Positions 52,011 to 63,443 of a stretch of DNA of 64,000 bases are shown here, in pieces. The number at the start of each line of letters is the position of its first letter. The stretch's first letter is position 1. Source of the DNA: Rugalucina vietnamica. Lineage: Eukaryota; Mollusca; Bivalvia; Lucinida; Lucinidae. The stretch spans positions 39,830,383 to 39,894,382 of the forward strand of contig OZ024879.1 in NCBI GenBank assembly GCA_964017185.1. Direction: 5' to 3'. The translations under genes and the position numbers were made by a program. Under the pieces are notes generated by a model that was not told the DNA's origin, searched no databases, and saw nothing but the letters and a program-made list of their open reading frames with translations.

Positions 52011-52700
52011 TAAAAATTGGACCCATTGGGGCCCTGAGAAATAATAGATGGGCCGCTTGTACCGCTCCATACAAAGCTTACACGCTACTGACTGGCCATC
52101 TGATTAGGCTACTGGTTAACCGTTCAGGTCTGAGCCTGCCTAGAAACCGTGGTTAGGTTAAACCATCCATACACATAAATCTTACTTTGGTACTTTATAC
52201 TGAGCGAAACACAACGCATCACGATTATGGCATGTTTTCGCATTTCAATGAAATGTAATACAGTCTGCCATATATATATGCTGGTCAGCAATCGCCTATG
52301 AATTAATAGGGTATAATTTGGCTTTCAGAGTATGGACCATTGAGCTCGAATGAGATTGGCCAAAGCGGTTATTTTGGTGGCATGCGACTCCTGAGAAATT
52401 CTGGAAGTCAGTCTTCCTTTTGGATCGTGAGAAATAATTAATTTCTTGAGACGCATAATACAGAATGTTACTTACAACCAGATGTTGTTAGATGTGTCAA
52501 TCGCACGGCAATCTAATCCAGTGGAAATAAAGTTTATTTGTATAACATAACAAATAAATCGTTGTTGCATTGTAAGTTTGGCTGAGTATATTTGAAGCAC
52601 GTTTTGGATGTCATGGCATCCTAATTTTGTTTGAACGGCTCTTGAATAGGAGGCAACATCTCGGCTTGAACATAGCTGTTGAATGGGGCGTTAACAAACT
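52011..52700 (+). repeat. SINE-like (CAAA)-tailed repeat, interrupted
   Basis: The 5' half is 52011-52192 (GGGCCGCTTGTACC, AGGTCTGAGCCTGCC) and the 3' half 52575-52700 (TTTGAAGCACGTTTTGGATG, GGAGGCAACATCTCGG). About 380 bases of unrelated DNA sit between them. Confidence 0.65.
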
Positions 52701-52747
52701 AAAATAAAATGTTGGCCTTTATCAATACTGAACCAATGAGTAAAAAA

Positions 52748-52825
52748 TATGACTCGGTGGCTCAGTGGTAAGCTATGTTGTCTTCTGTCCAGGCGATCCG
52801 AATTCGAATCCGGTCTTGGTAATAT
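52748..52825 (+). repeat. tRNA-like SINE head, second copy
   Basis: TGGCTCAGTGG (A box) and ATTCGAATCCGG (B box) with the shared spacer CCAGGCGATCCGA, the same as in 51645-51725. A tRNA gene is unlikely because the acceptor and T stems do not pair cleanly. Confidence 0.55.
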
Positions 52826-53024
52826 TTCGTTGTGTTTTTCCTTCACATAAACACGTCCGCCATTTTTAGTATACTATTAGATAAGTTCAATCATAAGTTG
52901 TGTCCTATTGTTAGGACTAAAGTTAGGACATCTTAAGGATGAGACATATCTTATACCGAAATTAGCACTAAGTTCAAACTTAGGATAAAATTTGTCTTAA
53001 AACGCTTTGTGAAACGAGCCCCAG

Positions 53025-53240
53025 GTTGTTTTGCGTGTCAAATTGGGAATGTTAAAAGAGGGTTGATATTAATAAAGTGATTCAATTTATTTTTACAGTC
53101 AATCGTGTTTTTTATAATTCTACGAATAAGATGGGCGTTTCAGATTGTGAGAGCATTGAGATCCTTTACGGCTAAAAGGATAAACTAACAAGTGTAGGAT
53201 AAAATTGTTTAAGATACCCCTCCCTTATATGAATTTAGAA
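53025..53240. repeat. Local duplicate of 55803-56050
   Basis: TTGTTTTGCGTGTCA, GGGAATGTTA, GAGGGTTGATA, TCAATCGTG and GAGATCCTTTACG appear in the same order at 55820-55990. A weaker third relative may lie near 62090-62230. Confidence 0.65.
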
Positions 53241-53254
53241 AGGTGCGTCTTGAT

Positions 53255-53425
53255 CGTTAATTTGTTTGTTTGAATTGATGCTTTACGTCCCAGTAAACAG
53301 CTATGGTTATGGGCGTTGCCTTCATTTTATGGACATTTATCAAACATTACGATGGCATGACACTCAAAATGTGCTTCACATTTATAACAATCCTAGTAAA
53401 CAATTTAGGCGTATATATACGGGTG
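53255..53425 (-). repeat. SINE-like repeat, tail half
   Basis: TTTGTTTGTTTGAATTGATG, ACGTCCCAGTAAACAGC and CACTCAAAATGTGCTTC match the complement of the family's 3' half, with the tail intact. Confidence 0.7.
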
Positions 53426-54923
53426 GTGGTTTGATTAAACCACTTTTCCTTGACAGATTTAAACCAGAAATTAGATCTCAATTATGTAAAGTTTGACAAC
53501 ATTAGAGATGTGGATTAGGCAAGAAAGTAGGTAAAAGAAGTGGATTAATTACTGTAATTTGAATCATAATTGATTTCAGTCCCAGTGTTATGCCGCTTGT
53601 AGACGGTTTGATCAACATTTGCCAAAAACAAGCCTGAGACGTTGACGTAATTTTAGACATCTGAAGTCAGTGCTCCTTGTGCTGATAACATTCTGAGTAT
53701 CATTTGCATAGTGTTACATAAGGCGTAATGATCGGTTGCAAGAACTTGTGATTTTCGTGACCCAAAATCAAATGTTGACATTAAGGCAAAATCATTTCAA
53801 ATGTCAGCTCAATTTCGTAGAAAGCTAAGTTTCAAGTAGGGCCTCGACCTAAGAGATAGTTATGGATTGGCCAGATACATATCGATCTAACCAATTTAAA
53901 TTAAGATATAAATTATAGATGCATGCGTACTATTCGCGTATAAAACATACAGACCATTGACCACATGGCGGCTGATCAGCTAAATGGGTGAATGCATAAG
54001 TCAGATTTTCCCTTTGAAATGGGTGTCTTCTTCATTAAAACGAACTCATTTCAGGCAACGTGATAACAAAATATTTGAAATGAGTAATGTCTCTATTTTG
54101 TAAAACACAATTTACATGTAACTGATTAACGCAAGAACGATTTAAAATGAAACGGTTCATTGTTCTGACTTCTGAGGTTTGTTACTGTCATGCTTTTTGC
54201 AATCCAGAGCCAGTTTACGTTCCACGTGATTGACCAGTCCTATATGATTAAAATATTTACAGGCTCGAAAAACTGAACCAAAAAAATAAGGTAACAGTGA
54301 ACGTTTTCCAAGGCACAATAAAACCCCTTTTCAGAATGAATGCGCAGATGGACCGTGTTCACAAATAGCGCGTCAAGGGAGTCCACATTGAAACCACTGT
54401 GGTGTTGTACGACTCACCGAAAGTAGATCGAAGCGAAAATAAGAATTAGATGGCAGGATTGTGAGATGACTTTATATTATCGGTTGCTAACTTTATTTAA
54501 TAAAGACCTGGAAAATATCTGATGACGGAGCTATAAAGGCAAAGTCTTAAAGTGGTTTGTTTGCCGGTTATTGGTTTAACAATGTGCTGAGAAATACCAT
54601 GATACCATTCTTTTCATCCAATACTTGTTAAATTAGCGTGGCATTGAACTGGCAATGATAAAGGCGAAACATAAATCGGTTTCAATTAAATGTTATCATA
54701 TCAAGAATCAAATCAAGACTCTTGCTAGAATTTGAATTGGATACTGAATAAATATGTGATAGAAATATTTTGCAAATTTGAATCTCCTATTTGTTTCAGT
54801 TTCAATGGCGAACAGCTGTATTTGTGACCAAGACGTCTTCGTTGGGTTCTGTCTCAAATACAGTCGAAAAATAGTCTGTTGACTAGGACGCTAAGCCACA
54901 ACTCAAGCAAACAAATCTCTTCA
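53426..54923. other. Mostly unassigned sequence
   Basis: 53487-53590 (TTGACAACATTAGAGATGTG...) is a diverged relative of the duplicated unit at 59.4-61.0 kb. 54877-54915 is a solo tail of the SINE-like family. Nothing else was recognised. Confidence 0.4.
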
Positions 54924-55185
54924 CATCAGGAAAACATGTCCGTGCAATGAATACCCCCTTAAACCCCACTTTTATATAGCAAAACTGGGGTATGCAGGGG
55001 TATACCTATTTTTCTTATTTTTGCTCCAAAACATAGCTTGTGGATACTCGTTAGAACCGCCTCAGTGTCCCACAATCTATGTTTTGAGCAAAAATAAGAA
55101 AAATATCAACATTTTTCTGATGAAATTTTCAATTTTTACGGCTGAAAAAAATCTCTGTATATTGCATGGGCAAGTTTTCGTAATG
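54924..55185. mobile_element. Foldback MITE family FB, copy 8 (centre deleted)
   Basis: Ends CATCAGGAAAACATG / CAAGTTTTCGTAATG complete; the central palindrome is shortened to GAACCGCCTCAGTG. Confidence 0.88.
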
Positions 55186-55239
55186 ACAAAAATATTGGAA
55201 AAAATTGAATGCAAAAGTTTTGACTGTTGACTGATTGTT

Positions 55240-55400
55240 TGATTGTGGCTTAGCGTCCAAAATGTGCTTAAAATATAACCTCACGAGTGAACAACTAAGG
55301 TGCATATATAAGTATTCAAGACATGTATTCATGATTTGACTAAACCAGTTTTCAGAGCCCATCTATATCAGCGGTTACCAGTTATCATGTGGTCGGTTTG
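55240..55400 (-). repeat. SINE-like repeat, rearranged copy
   Basis: GTCCAAAATGTGCTTAAAATATAACC and CATGATTTGACTAAACCAG match the family complement; the tail half is missing. Confidence 0.6.
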
Positions 55401-56568
55401 TAGGTATAGATAATATAAAATGAGTATAGGCAATGCATGCTCTTCATAGAAGTCTAGTGATTGTCTAGTGTGTGTACACCAACTTTCCACTTGTTTACGG
55501 ATAACATCATTTGCAATAATCTGTAATTAATTCTGTGATCATGCACGTTGTCATGTGGAAATGCATGTTGCCGACACAAGAAAATTAAAGAATGTTCCTA
55601 GTGACATTAAAATGGCATAACACAGATCCTACAGAAAATGCTTACTGACACAAGAAACAAAATAAAATTATTTCACGGGTAAGTAAAGCCCGAAAAAATA
55701 TGGCTATCAGTCAATCAGTCACTGGGATTATGTAGTAGGTAGGAAACAGAAGTTTGCTTTTGCGGTCAACGCAGTGTAAATTATACTGAACGAATACTAG
55801 CCTTGTGTGCCTCCTTTGGTTGTTTTGCGTGTCATTTTGGGAATGTTATGTGAGGGTTGATACTAATAACATTCAATTTAATCTTTCAGTCAATCATGTT
55901 TCTTTTTTTTTCTTTTTTTTTTTGGTTATATATTTCAATTAATAAGGCGAAACTTTTCAGTTTATGACACTTTTGAGATCCTTTACGACCATCAGGCTAA
56001 CATTTGTAAGACAGTCGTTTCAGAGGCCCCGCTTATAGGATCTACAAAACTGTGGCTTCATAGTTATATCTAATTTGGTTGTTCGAATTAATGCTTTACG
56101 GGGCCCATATTTCCACACGATCACGATGAAACATGATAGTTAAACAATTGCGGAAATAGCAAATTAAAACTAAATTTTTATGTGTATCCATTGTTTTACT
56201 AGTCTAGCAATGTTAAGGTTTACCGAGTGTTTTGTGCAATTTTAACATGTACCGGTAATTTATATTCATTTCAGAGAAACAGAGGTGAGGGTGTATTAAA
56301 CGGGCGTTTGATGTGACATTTATCTGCAGTTTTAGTATGACTTTTTTTTCCATTTGTGTAACATCGAAGGAGACGGACCTACAATAAATACCCAGGAAAG
56401 AGGTGGAATGAACAGTACTGTATATTCCTGATAATGGAAGTTACAGAACAGATCTGTCAACTGGTGTTCTTTCATGCTACAAGTTAAGGAAAGACCTTGG
56501 AAAAAAATCGCCTTCGATTCGCATTATTTTACTATTTTTTCCGACTCGGTATACTTTAACTCTAAACA
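55401..56568. other. Mostly unassigned; includes duplicate of 47765-47844 plus 53025-53240
   Basis: 55735-56050 corresponds to the flanks of the outer MITE with no insertion. A SINE-like tail fragment lies at 56080-56112. The remainder is unassigned. Confidence 0.45.
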
Positions 56569-56792
56569 CATCAGAAACACGCGTCCCTGAAAAGTTTACC
56601 CCCTTGAACCCCACTTTTAAATAGAAACAAAAAACTTGGGTACGCAGGGGTATACCTACTTTTCTTATTTTTGCTCCAAAGCATAGATTGTGGGTACGTT
56701 TTGGAGCAAAAAATAAAAATTGTCTTCCGAAAATTTTCAATTTTCACAACTTAAGAAAAATCTGTATTTTACATGGGCATGTTTTCGTAACG
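56569..56792. mobile_element. Foldback MITE family FB, copy 9 (one arm of the centre lost)
   Basis: CATCAGAAACACG start, CCCCCTTGAACCCCAC and AGCATAGATTGTGGGTACG, then directly TTTTGGAGC; right end GGGCATGTTTTCGTAACG. Confidence 0.8.
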
Positions 56793-58057
56793 AGGAATAT
56801 ATATCTGTAAAATGCAGTTTCAGTTAAAAATGTCAGTTTTGTTGTGAATACCATTTGAAACTAGCGATCACAGCCGGAATAAACACACATTTAATGCATC
56901 CCAGCGGTTGAAACCGTTGACAGATAGGCAGGCGTCGCCTAGACATTTAAACTGAATTATAAACGATAAAGAATAAAGCTCTCAATCCACTGTTTATTCA
57001 GTATCCAATTAGACCTAATGCAAGATGCTTGATCAGATTACGTAAAATTACACCTGATTTATGCTTTGTTATTACGTTATCTCTGTCATTTCAGTTGCAA
57101 GTTTCTGCAAAATTAAATCCCTCAAGTTGAGGCCAGGATAAAACGCTATTGATTTAAAACTTGCTATTTGGTAATATTCAATGGGGTTGATTTTGTAATT
57201 CGCGCGAGTAACGACACACCATATAGCCTATTTTTGAGATCTTTGAGGTCTAATTAGCTGTTGTAACGGCGCTTAATGCCATGATGCTGATCAAATTACA
57301 GCTGTACAAAGTCTTTTTGTATTGTTTGTATATTAACATCTGTTACAACCTGCCGCGCAAAGAAAATGACAATGTGCATATGCGAAAACAAAGGCGCTGA
57401 TCAGCCGTGCAGTAATTTTTCATTTTCCGTGTCTTTGGTGAAATTTGCGTCAGTCTTTAATGGAGAAAAACCTAAAATTCGCACTAAATGACGTAAATGT
57501 GCATTTTTCGCTGGTTCAAAAAGGCGCGAGATAAGAGCGTCGAGGTTACACGCTACTAAATATTCATGAGCATTTACTTTACATTAGTGCCAAAATGACG
57601 TCACCCTTCAATTATTGTTGATTGATATTCGCTTTTAAGTGTTTTAAAGTTTGAAACCTGCGCCGTCTCAAATTGTATGGTTAAGCTGATCAATTCCGGA
57701 ACCGGGTGGGAACGGGACAGTTTTTTTCTTCGTGAACCGCTCTGAAACCCACCCCATTAATTACGAAACAGGTTGCTGATGGTGGTTCCGTTTAACGGGA
57801 CATAGCTTTGAATTACGCTGAAAAACATGCCGACATTTTTAATCGGCTATGATGACCATTTTAAATGAGTATATTTGGCAAATTTTGTATGTCTACTACT
57901 ACCTACGTGGAGCTGACAAACCGTTAACAATGTCGTCTACGGGAAACCTAATGGTGAAATGCAACCTCGACTGGAGTTCCGCCGGCGTCGTTAAACGACG
58001 TCGCACGTGACGCTACATAACAACTAATTACAACACCCTGATCTTTAAACTTTTATA
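56793..58057. other. Unassigned sequence
   Basis: 57370-57420 has a W4 MITE scrap (ATGCGAAAACAAAGGCGC, CTGATCAGC). No coding signal was seen. Confidence 0.35.
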
Positions 58058-59271
58058 GTAACGGTATATAGCTATACTGACGTCAATAAAAAACGCCTCA
58101 TCGAAAATGTTGCATAACCTGGTCAGTAGATATACAATATAAACGAAATTTGCATTTTCCTTATTTTTACATTCCCTCTCATGGTATAGCATAAATTGAA
58201 TTTGGTTAAGATACGCCTTTTTTCTCAAAACTTGCGTGGGTGCACCATTTTTAACAATGCATCCTGACGTCATCATACAGACGTTTTTGACGTGAAAATT
58301 GTTGAACGCCGTACAAAGTCGATTTACAAACTTAAGAACATCAAAATTTTGAAACGTAACATTATTGGACTATGTAAAGTTGAAATATTGAAAATAACAT
58401 AGGGACTTTTCACAAGACAAGAAACAGACAGAACGAAAAAAATGATCCTGTTCTATTTCTGGCGTTCGAAGTGACTCCAAAGTCCGGGACCATCGTTCGC
58501 TTTGGTATAAGATTCCCTCTATCGATTTTTGTGACCGTATCTCTTTCGCCGACGCTTCTATAGCAAAATCTTTTTGACGTCGACGTCTCTTATGCTTACG
58601 AATTCTAATGATGAAACATTTCAGAAACGATGTCGTTATATTCGGATGCACACCTTGAACTAATATTCATATCGTAATCGCATTATTTCAAATGAATAGC
58701 CAAGAATGGAGCCATGGTATTCTGACGCTTATTTCACTAGACGTCAAATACACGTTATCCGCAAGGACGTTCGTTTCACGCTGAAAGGCAGGAGAAATAA
58801 CAATAGAAACTATTCTTTGTCAAATAGCCATGCCAGGATAGCATTTGAAATCTTTTTGACCATTTTGACGGCGATTACCATTCATTAGCTGCAGTGACGT
58901 CAATAACGCTAGAGAACGTAATTCGGTTTTCAAAAAATGTGTTTCAACAACATATGGTCACGTATGGATACCCCACTCTATGGCATATGTGTTGGTATTG
59001 CAACGGAGACTTTCAGTAATCGAAAGAAGCGATGTCTGATAGACCGGTTCATGAACAGAACAGGGATTTTGCGACGGGTGTGCGTTTTCAACAGCTTGTC
59101 ATTTTTAAAGCAGCTGTCTGAATAATTCCATTTCAGCATTTCCGAATGCATAAAAGGTTAACAAAAGATATGACCAATATTTAAAATAACTTAAGTTGTT
59201 TATCTTGGCAGCATAACGTGTCAAAATTGACTGAGGCGTTTTTTGTTGACGTCAGTATATTTATAGGTAAC
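58058..59271. mobile_element. 1.2 kb element with ~40-bp inverted ends
   Basis: CTGACGTCAATAAAAAACG at 58077 is mirrored at 59235-59255, with outer GTAAC/GTTAC and a TATA-rich gap. Several GACGTCA sites lie inside. Three short open frames (58370-58651 minus; 58706-58888 and 58937-59125 plus) show no recognised domain. Confidence 0.6.
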
Positions 59272-59391
59272 TTCGTCAAAACTCAAGAACATGATATTTT
59301 ACTTTCTACAAATACATGTATCTCTTTGAATTTAATTGCAATAAGTCTCATTTTGTCAGATCGTGGTCCATATATGTTTATACTGATATGA

Positions 59392-60983
59392 AAGTTGCTT
59401 ATAACTTCAAATGGCGCATTTATTGTCATTTTCGGTCTGTGATTCTAAACTTTCTTTCTTCATATTTATGCGTTTTGTTCCAAGCACAATTATGTATAGT
59501 CTGACAACACTAGAGATGTGGATCAGGCAATCAATTAGGCAAATGAAATGGATTATTCCGCGTTATTTGAATCATAATTTATTAGAGTGCCAGTGCAATT
59601 TCGCGTCTTGGCGATATTATTAACATTAGTCTAGTTTTTTTTATTTGTTTCGTAGCGAGCTGCGCATTTTGAACTTATTTCAAAAGTTGCTTTACAATGA
59701 AAATAAAATAATAAAAAAAGTTGCTTATAACTTCAAATGGCGCATTTGTTGTCGTCTTCGGTCTACGATTCTAACGGCTATATTCTCTTCCGTCACTCAG
59801 TCTCAATCTCGAACTCAACTCGCGAGAGTATGGCTGGAGTATGAGTCGAGTGGGATTAAATTGAGTGTGAGTGGAGTATAGATTTGGTATGCACAACAGT
59901 CACTCAACCATCACTCACTGGAGTGTCCGATTTTCATTATAAAACAAAGAAATTTGAAATCTTATTGACATTTCTGATGTTATTCTTACATCAGATTAGC
60001 ATCAAATACTCTGACTAGACGGCGCATATTACGGTGAGTTGTTATCTAATTTAGATGTGCACGCATGGTATCGTATTTGTTTATACGTATTCATTCTTGT
60101 TTGTTTGGTTGTCTGCTTCTTTGTTTATTTGCCTTTCTTTCTGCGTTGCTCTCTCTCTCTCTGTCTGCTTGTTTGTTGTTTAATTTTTTTCTCTCTCTCT
60201 CTCTCTGGGGGGGGGGGGCTGGGATGAGTAGATGGATGTGCGTGGGGATGGAGGGTGGAGTCTGTGACAGCGATATCTAGCGTAAAGGCACAAATGTGTC
60301 TGCATCTGGATGAACAATGTTGACCACTCACCTAAAATATGGATCATTACTTTTCATGTTAACAATAGTCGCAAATGACATGCCTTGGGAAAATCGAAAT
60401 CTGTTCTAGAATTCGCGACCCCTCTCAAGAAAAGATTTGTCCCGAGCAAAAAGCTTGGTCCGGGTGGTGTATGTAATCTGCTATTACTGGGCTTTATCGA
60501 AGAAAATGTAGCGAAATAAGGGTCCAAAAATGTTCGAGTAGCGCTCGAGTGAGGTGTCGCCTTCACTCAACGTTTACTCGAAATTTGAGTTGAGTTTGAG
60601 TGTGAGTGGGACATGTGCATACCAAAACGAACAGTTATGCGCTCACACGAGTGACTGATCAGATTATCTGAATGAGTATGAGTGGAGTATGCCTCGAGTG
60701 TATGTTGAGAATACAGCCGTAAGCTTTCTTTATATTTCTTGCGTTCTGTTCCAAGGACAATTATGTATTGTCTGACAACATTAGAGATGTGGATCAGGCA
60801 ATCAATTAGGCAAATGAAATGGATTATTCCGCGTTATTTGAATCATAATTTATTAGAGTGCCAGAGCAATTTCGCGTTTTGACGATAGTATTAACCTTAG
60901 CTCATTGTTCTTTTTTTTTTCTTATTTGTTTCGTAGCGAGCTGCGCATTTCGAACTTATTTCAAAAGTTGCTTTACAATGAAC
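59392..60983. repeat. Tandem duplication of a 325-bp unit, second copy interrupted
   Basis: Copy A is 59392-59716; copy B is 59717-59774 plus 60720-60983. AAGTTGCTTATAACTTCAAA, GAGATGTGGATCAGGCAATC, GGATTATTCCGCGTTATTTG and GTAGCGAGCTGCGCATTT appear in both. Copy B is split by the TAA-flanked element. Confidence 0.92.
59775..60719. mobile_element. 945-bp element with TAA target duplication
   Basis: The ends CGGCTATATTCTC and GAGAATACAGCCG are inverted with one difference, flanked by TAA at 59772-59774 and 60720-60722. Copy A of the host duplication has the site uninterrupted (GATTCTAAACTTTC at about 59436). Both ends hold GAGTGTGAGTGGAGTAT-like motifs. A 3-bp TWA duplication suggests PIF/Harbinger. 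There is no transposase; CT and G runs lie at 60150-60219. Confidence 0.85.
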
Positions 60984-61196
60984 GGGCACCGGAAAAAAAA
61001 GAAAAACTCAATGATTTTTGGTAATTCATTGAATTGATTAAAATACATAAAACTGATGACTTCTAACGGTAAAATTGTAACCGTCACGATGGTCTTCGTT
61101 CACTGAGTTCAACTTTTTATATGATCAACCTCCTTGAATAGATGGACTACAGACCACACACAGATACGAGGAGTTACCTATTTGGCATTCTATACC

Positions 61197-61471
61197 CATT
61201 ACGAAATTTTGTCCATGCAATAAACAAGAGATTTTTTAGCTTTAAATATAGAAAATTTTCAGCTGAAAATTTTTGATTGTTTTCTTATTTTTGCCCAAAA
61301 CATAGATTGTGGGTACATGTTAGAACTGCCTCGCCGAGGCGGTTCTAACGGGTACCCACAATCTATGTTTTGCAGAAAAAAAAAATAGGTATACCCCTTT
61401 CATACCCCAGTTTTTCTATATAAAAGTGGGGTTCAAGGAGGTATACATTACACGGCCATGTTTTCGTGATG
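61197..61471. mobile_element. Foldback MITE family FB, copy 10 (complete)
   Basis: CATTACGAAATTTTG to CATGTTTTCGTGATG, with a GTTAGAACTGCCTCGCCGAG centre and GTGGGGTTCAAGGAGGTATAC block. Confidence 0.9.
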
Positions 61472-61558
61472 CCTGTAGCTATGCTATTGTAATCAATTTA
61501 CCTGTTTCTTTGCAGGTTTTATCAATTTTGTCAAAAATGTTTAGACCTAATACCACAG

Positions 61559-61679
61559 TAACGAGTACCCACAACCTATGCTTTGGATCAAAAAAAAGGA
61601 AATAGGTAAACCCCTGCATACGCCAGTTTTACTGTATGAAAGTGGGCGGGTTTCATGTCACGGACATGTTTTCCTGATG
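61559..61679. mobile_element. Foldback MITE family FB, copy 11 (right half)
   Basis: Starts at the arm following the centre (ACGAGTACCCACAACCTATG) and ends CATGTTTTCCTGATG. Confidence 0.75.
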
Positions 61680-63346
61680 ATTTGTTTCTTAATTGTGTAC
61701 TCAGTGTGCGTGTATAATTGCATTCCAGCATACATGCACTTAGCCAGATGTTTACAATTTAATAGCTTAATTTCCAATTCCAATAACTATATTGAAATGG
61801 TTTTGTAATTATTCGTGTTTTCGTGGAAATGCATACAGAATTACCAAAACGAGAAAATAACAAGAATCTTCTGAAAGGCATTACTGCGAAATTACTTCAG
61901 GAAATGCAACCTTGCGCATTAAACAAAATGTCTTGTTTATAAATGTACAAGCAAAAGCCCACATAGCACATATTAAGGAAATCAACAATCTCTTATTTAG
62001 TGCAGAGCTTCCTTCCTCTCAGAAATTTAATCATAGAAGTCATTAAGTATACATGCATATATGAGTCTTCACTGGTACCACTTGCAACGTTATTGGTGTT
62101 TCTGTTTGGCGACTCAGATACATTACATTTATCAATTTAATTTTATGATCAATCATGTTCTTATATTTCTATGGATGAAACGAGACTTTTATTTCACGAC
62201 AGCTTTTAGATGGTGAAAATACTTTATGACTCACAGAATAAGATTCTAATATACAGATTGTAAGAAACCCCGTTTACGTGACAGAGACGTCATTTATCAG
62301 CAAGACTTGAGAGCTATAAAACTGACAAATGTGAGAACACACTGATTACTGTCTGGCTTTCGTATTGTCTAAGCGTAATAAATGCAGAATGCTGCTGGTC
62401 TTTTTAATACGGGTTTGCGTTCATTTACCGTTACTTTATTGTAATACCTACCAGACGACCACAATGTGAACGAGCGAAATGGTGTGGTTCTACTGAGACA
62501 TTAAATCAGTAATTGATGCGAAATTCATAAACACGTTTATGTTTGGTTGCTTTTTTCTTGTTATTGTAACCAAAAATTGCGAAAACCTAATCTCATTTTC
62601 TTAACGAGGCCGGCTTTCCGCAAATTTTGTCTTGTATAAAGTCAGCAATCGCTTCATAATTTCATAATTTGCCGCTCTGACAAAACGTTTTTTTTTTTTT
62701 TTTTTTTTTTTTTGTTTTTTTTTGTTTTTTTTTTTGTTACATGAACGTTCAAAGCAAAAACATGAGATGGGACAACATTTTGTTACAAGTGCAGTGACTT
62801 CTTATCGATTTTCGGAAAGGCATATTAATATTCATTTATCAGTAAATGTTGTAAATATCAGTAAAACGTCAGTAAAACGTCAAAACAAATACAATATGAA
62901 CTAACCGGCCGGAAAGGGGACGAATGGACACAGTCGTGAGTCACAACGCAGGAGAATCAACAACCATGACAACGCATATGTCGTAATCGGTCAACAAGAC
63001 CAGAAATGTCGTTGGGTATGAGAGCTTAATGCATAACAGTATAAAATATTCGTTTCATATGTCGCGATTTAAAATACTCTAACGCCTACTCGGCATGCGG
63101 CAAGAAGCATGTCTTTAAGCCATTTGCTGTAATTAGGCCGAACGTTTACCCATTGAAGAGGCGGATGCACACATCATTTGAACTTGTCAACAAGGGCAGT
63201 AAAAGTGACTTAAAAGATTTTACACCAATGTTACTAAGTACAATACCATGTCCAGTGGTCAGTGTAAACATTTAACATAGTTTGACTATCAGGCAGTGAA
63301 AAATTTCTTAGACATAGTTTACAAGTCGATGCATCAGTTAATGAAA
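61680..63346. other. Unassigned sequence with a T-rich tract
   Basis: Contains a 50-base T-rich run at 62688-62738. 62090-62230 may be a diverged relative of 53025-53240. No gene was recognised. Confidence 0.35.
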
Positions 63347-63443
63347 AAATACAAGTAGGCAATGGTCGGGAAAAGGCGCAATCAGAGAGAAATTCCTATT
63401 CCAAAAACCGAGACGGGAAAAAAAACAAATTAACAATTAGGTA
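63347..63443 (-). mobile_element. Penelope-like 3' region fragment, cut by mariner-like insertion
   Basis: ACAAGTAGGCAATGGTCGGG, AAAAGGCGCAATCAGAGAG and AACAATTAGGTA match the complement of the 3' region; the next expected bases (CTTATACC) are replaced by an element end. Confidence 0.75.

Larger units (their letters stand above)
47845..53024. mobile_element. Outer palindromic MITE carrying nested insertions
   Basis: CTGTAGCTCGTTTCACGAAGC at the left is mirrored by GCTTTGTGAAACGAGCCCCAG at 53004-53024, with inverted AAGATATGTC and CTTAGG blocks inside. Flanking DNA is continuous with a related unit at 55725-55900 that lacks the insertion. About 3.5 kb of satellite element plus SINE copies have accumulated inside. 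Confidence 0.7.

Noticed and set aside
52748-52825. A functional tRNA gene
   Set aside because: A and B boxes are good, but acceptor and T stems do not pair properly and a sister copy lies 1.1 kb away, so a SINE head is the better explanation.
60125-60331. Arginine/glutamate-rich frame over the CT and G runs
   Set aside because: It is a translation of a (CT)n microsatellite and G-run inside a MITE.
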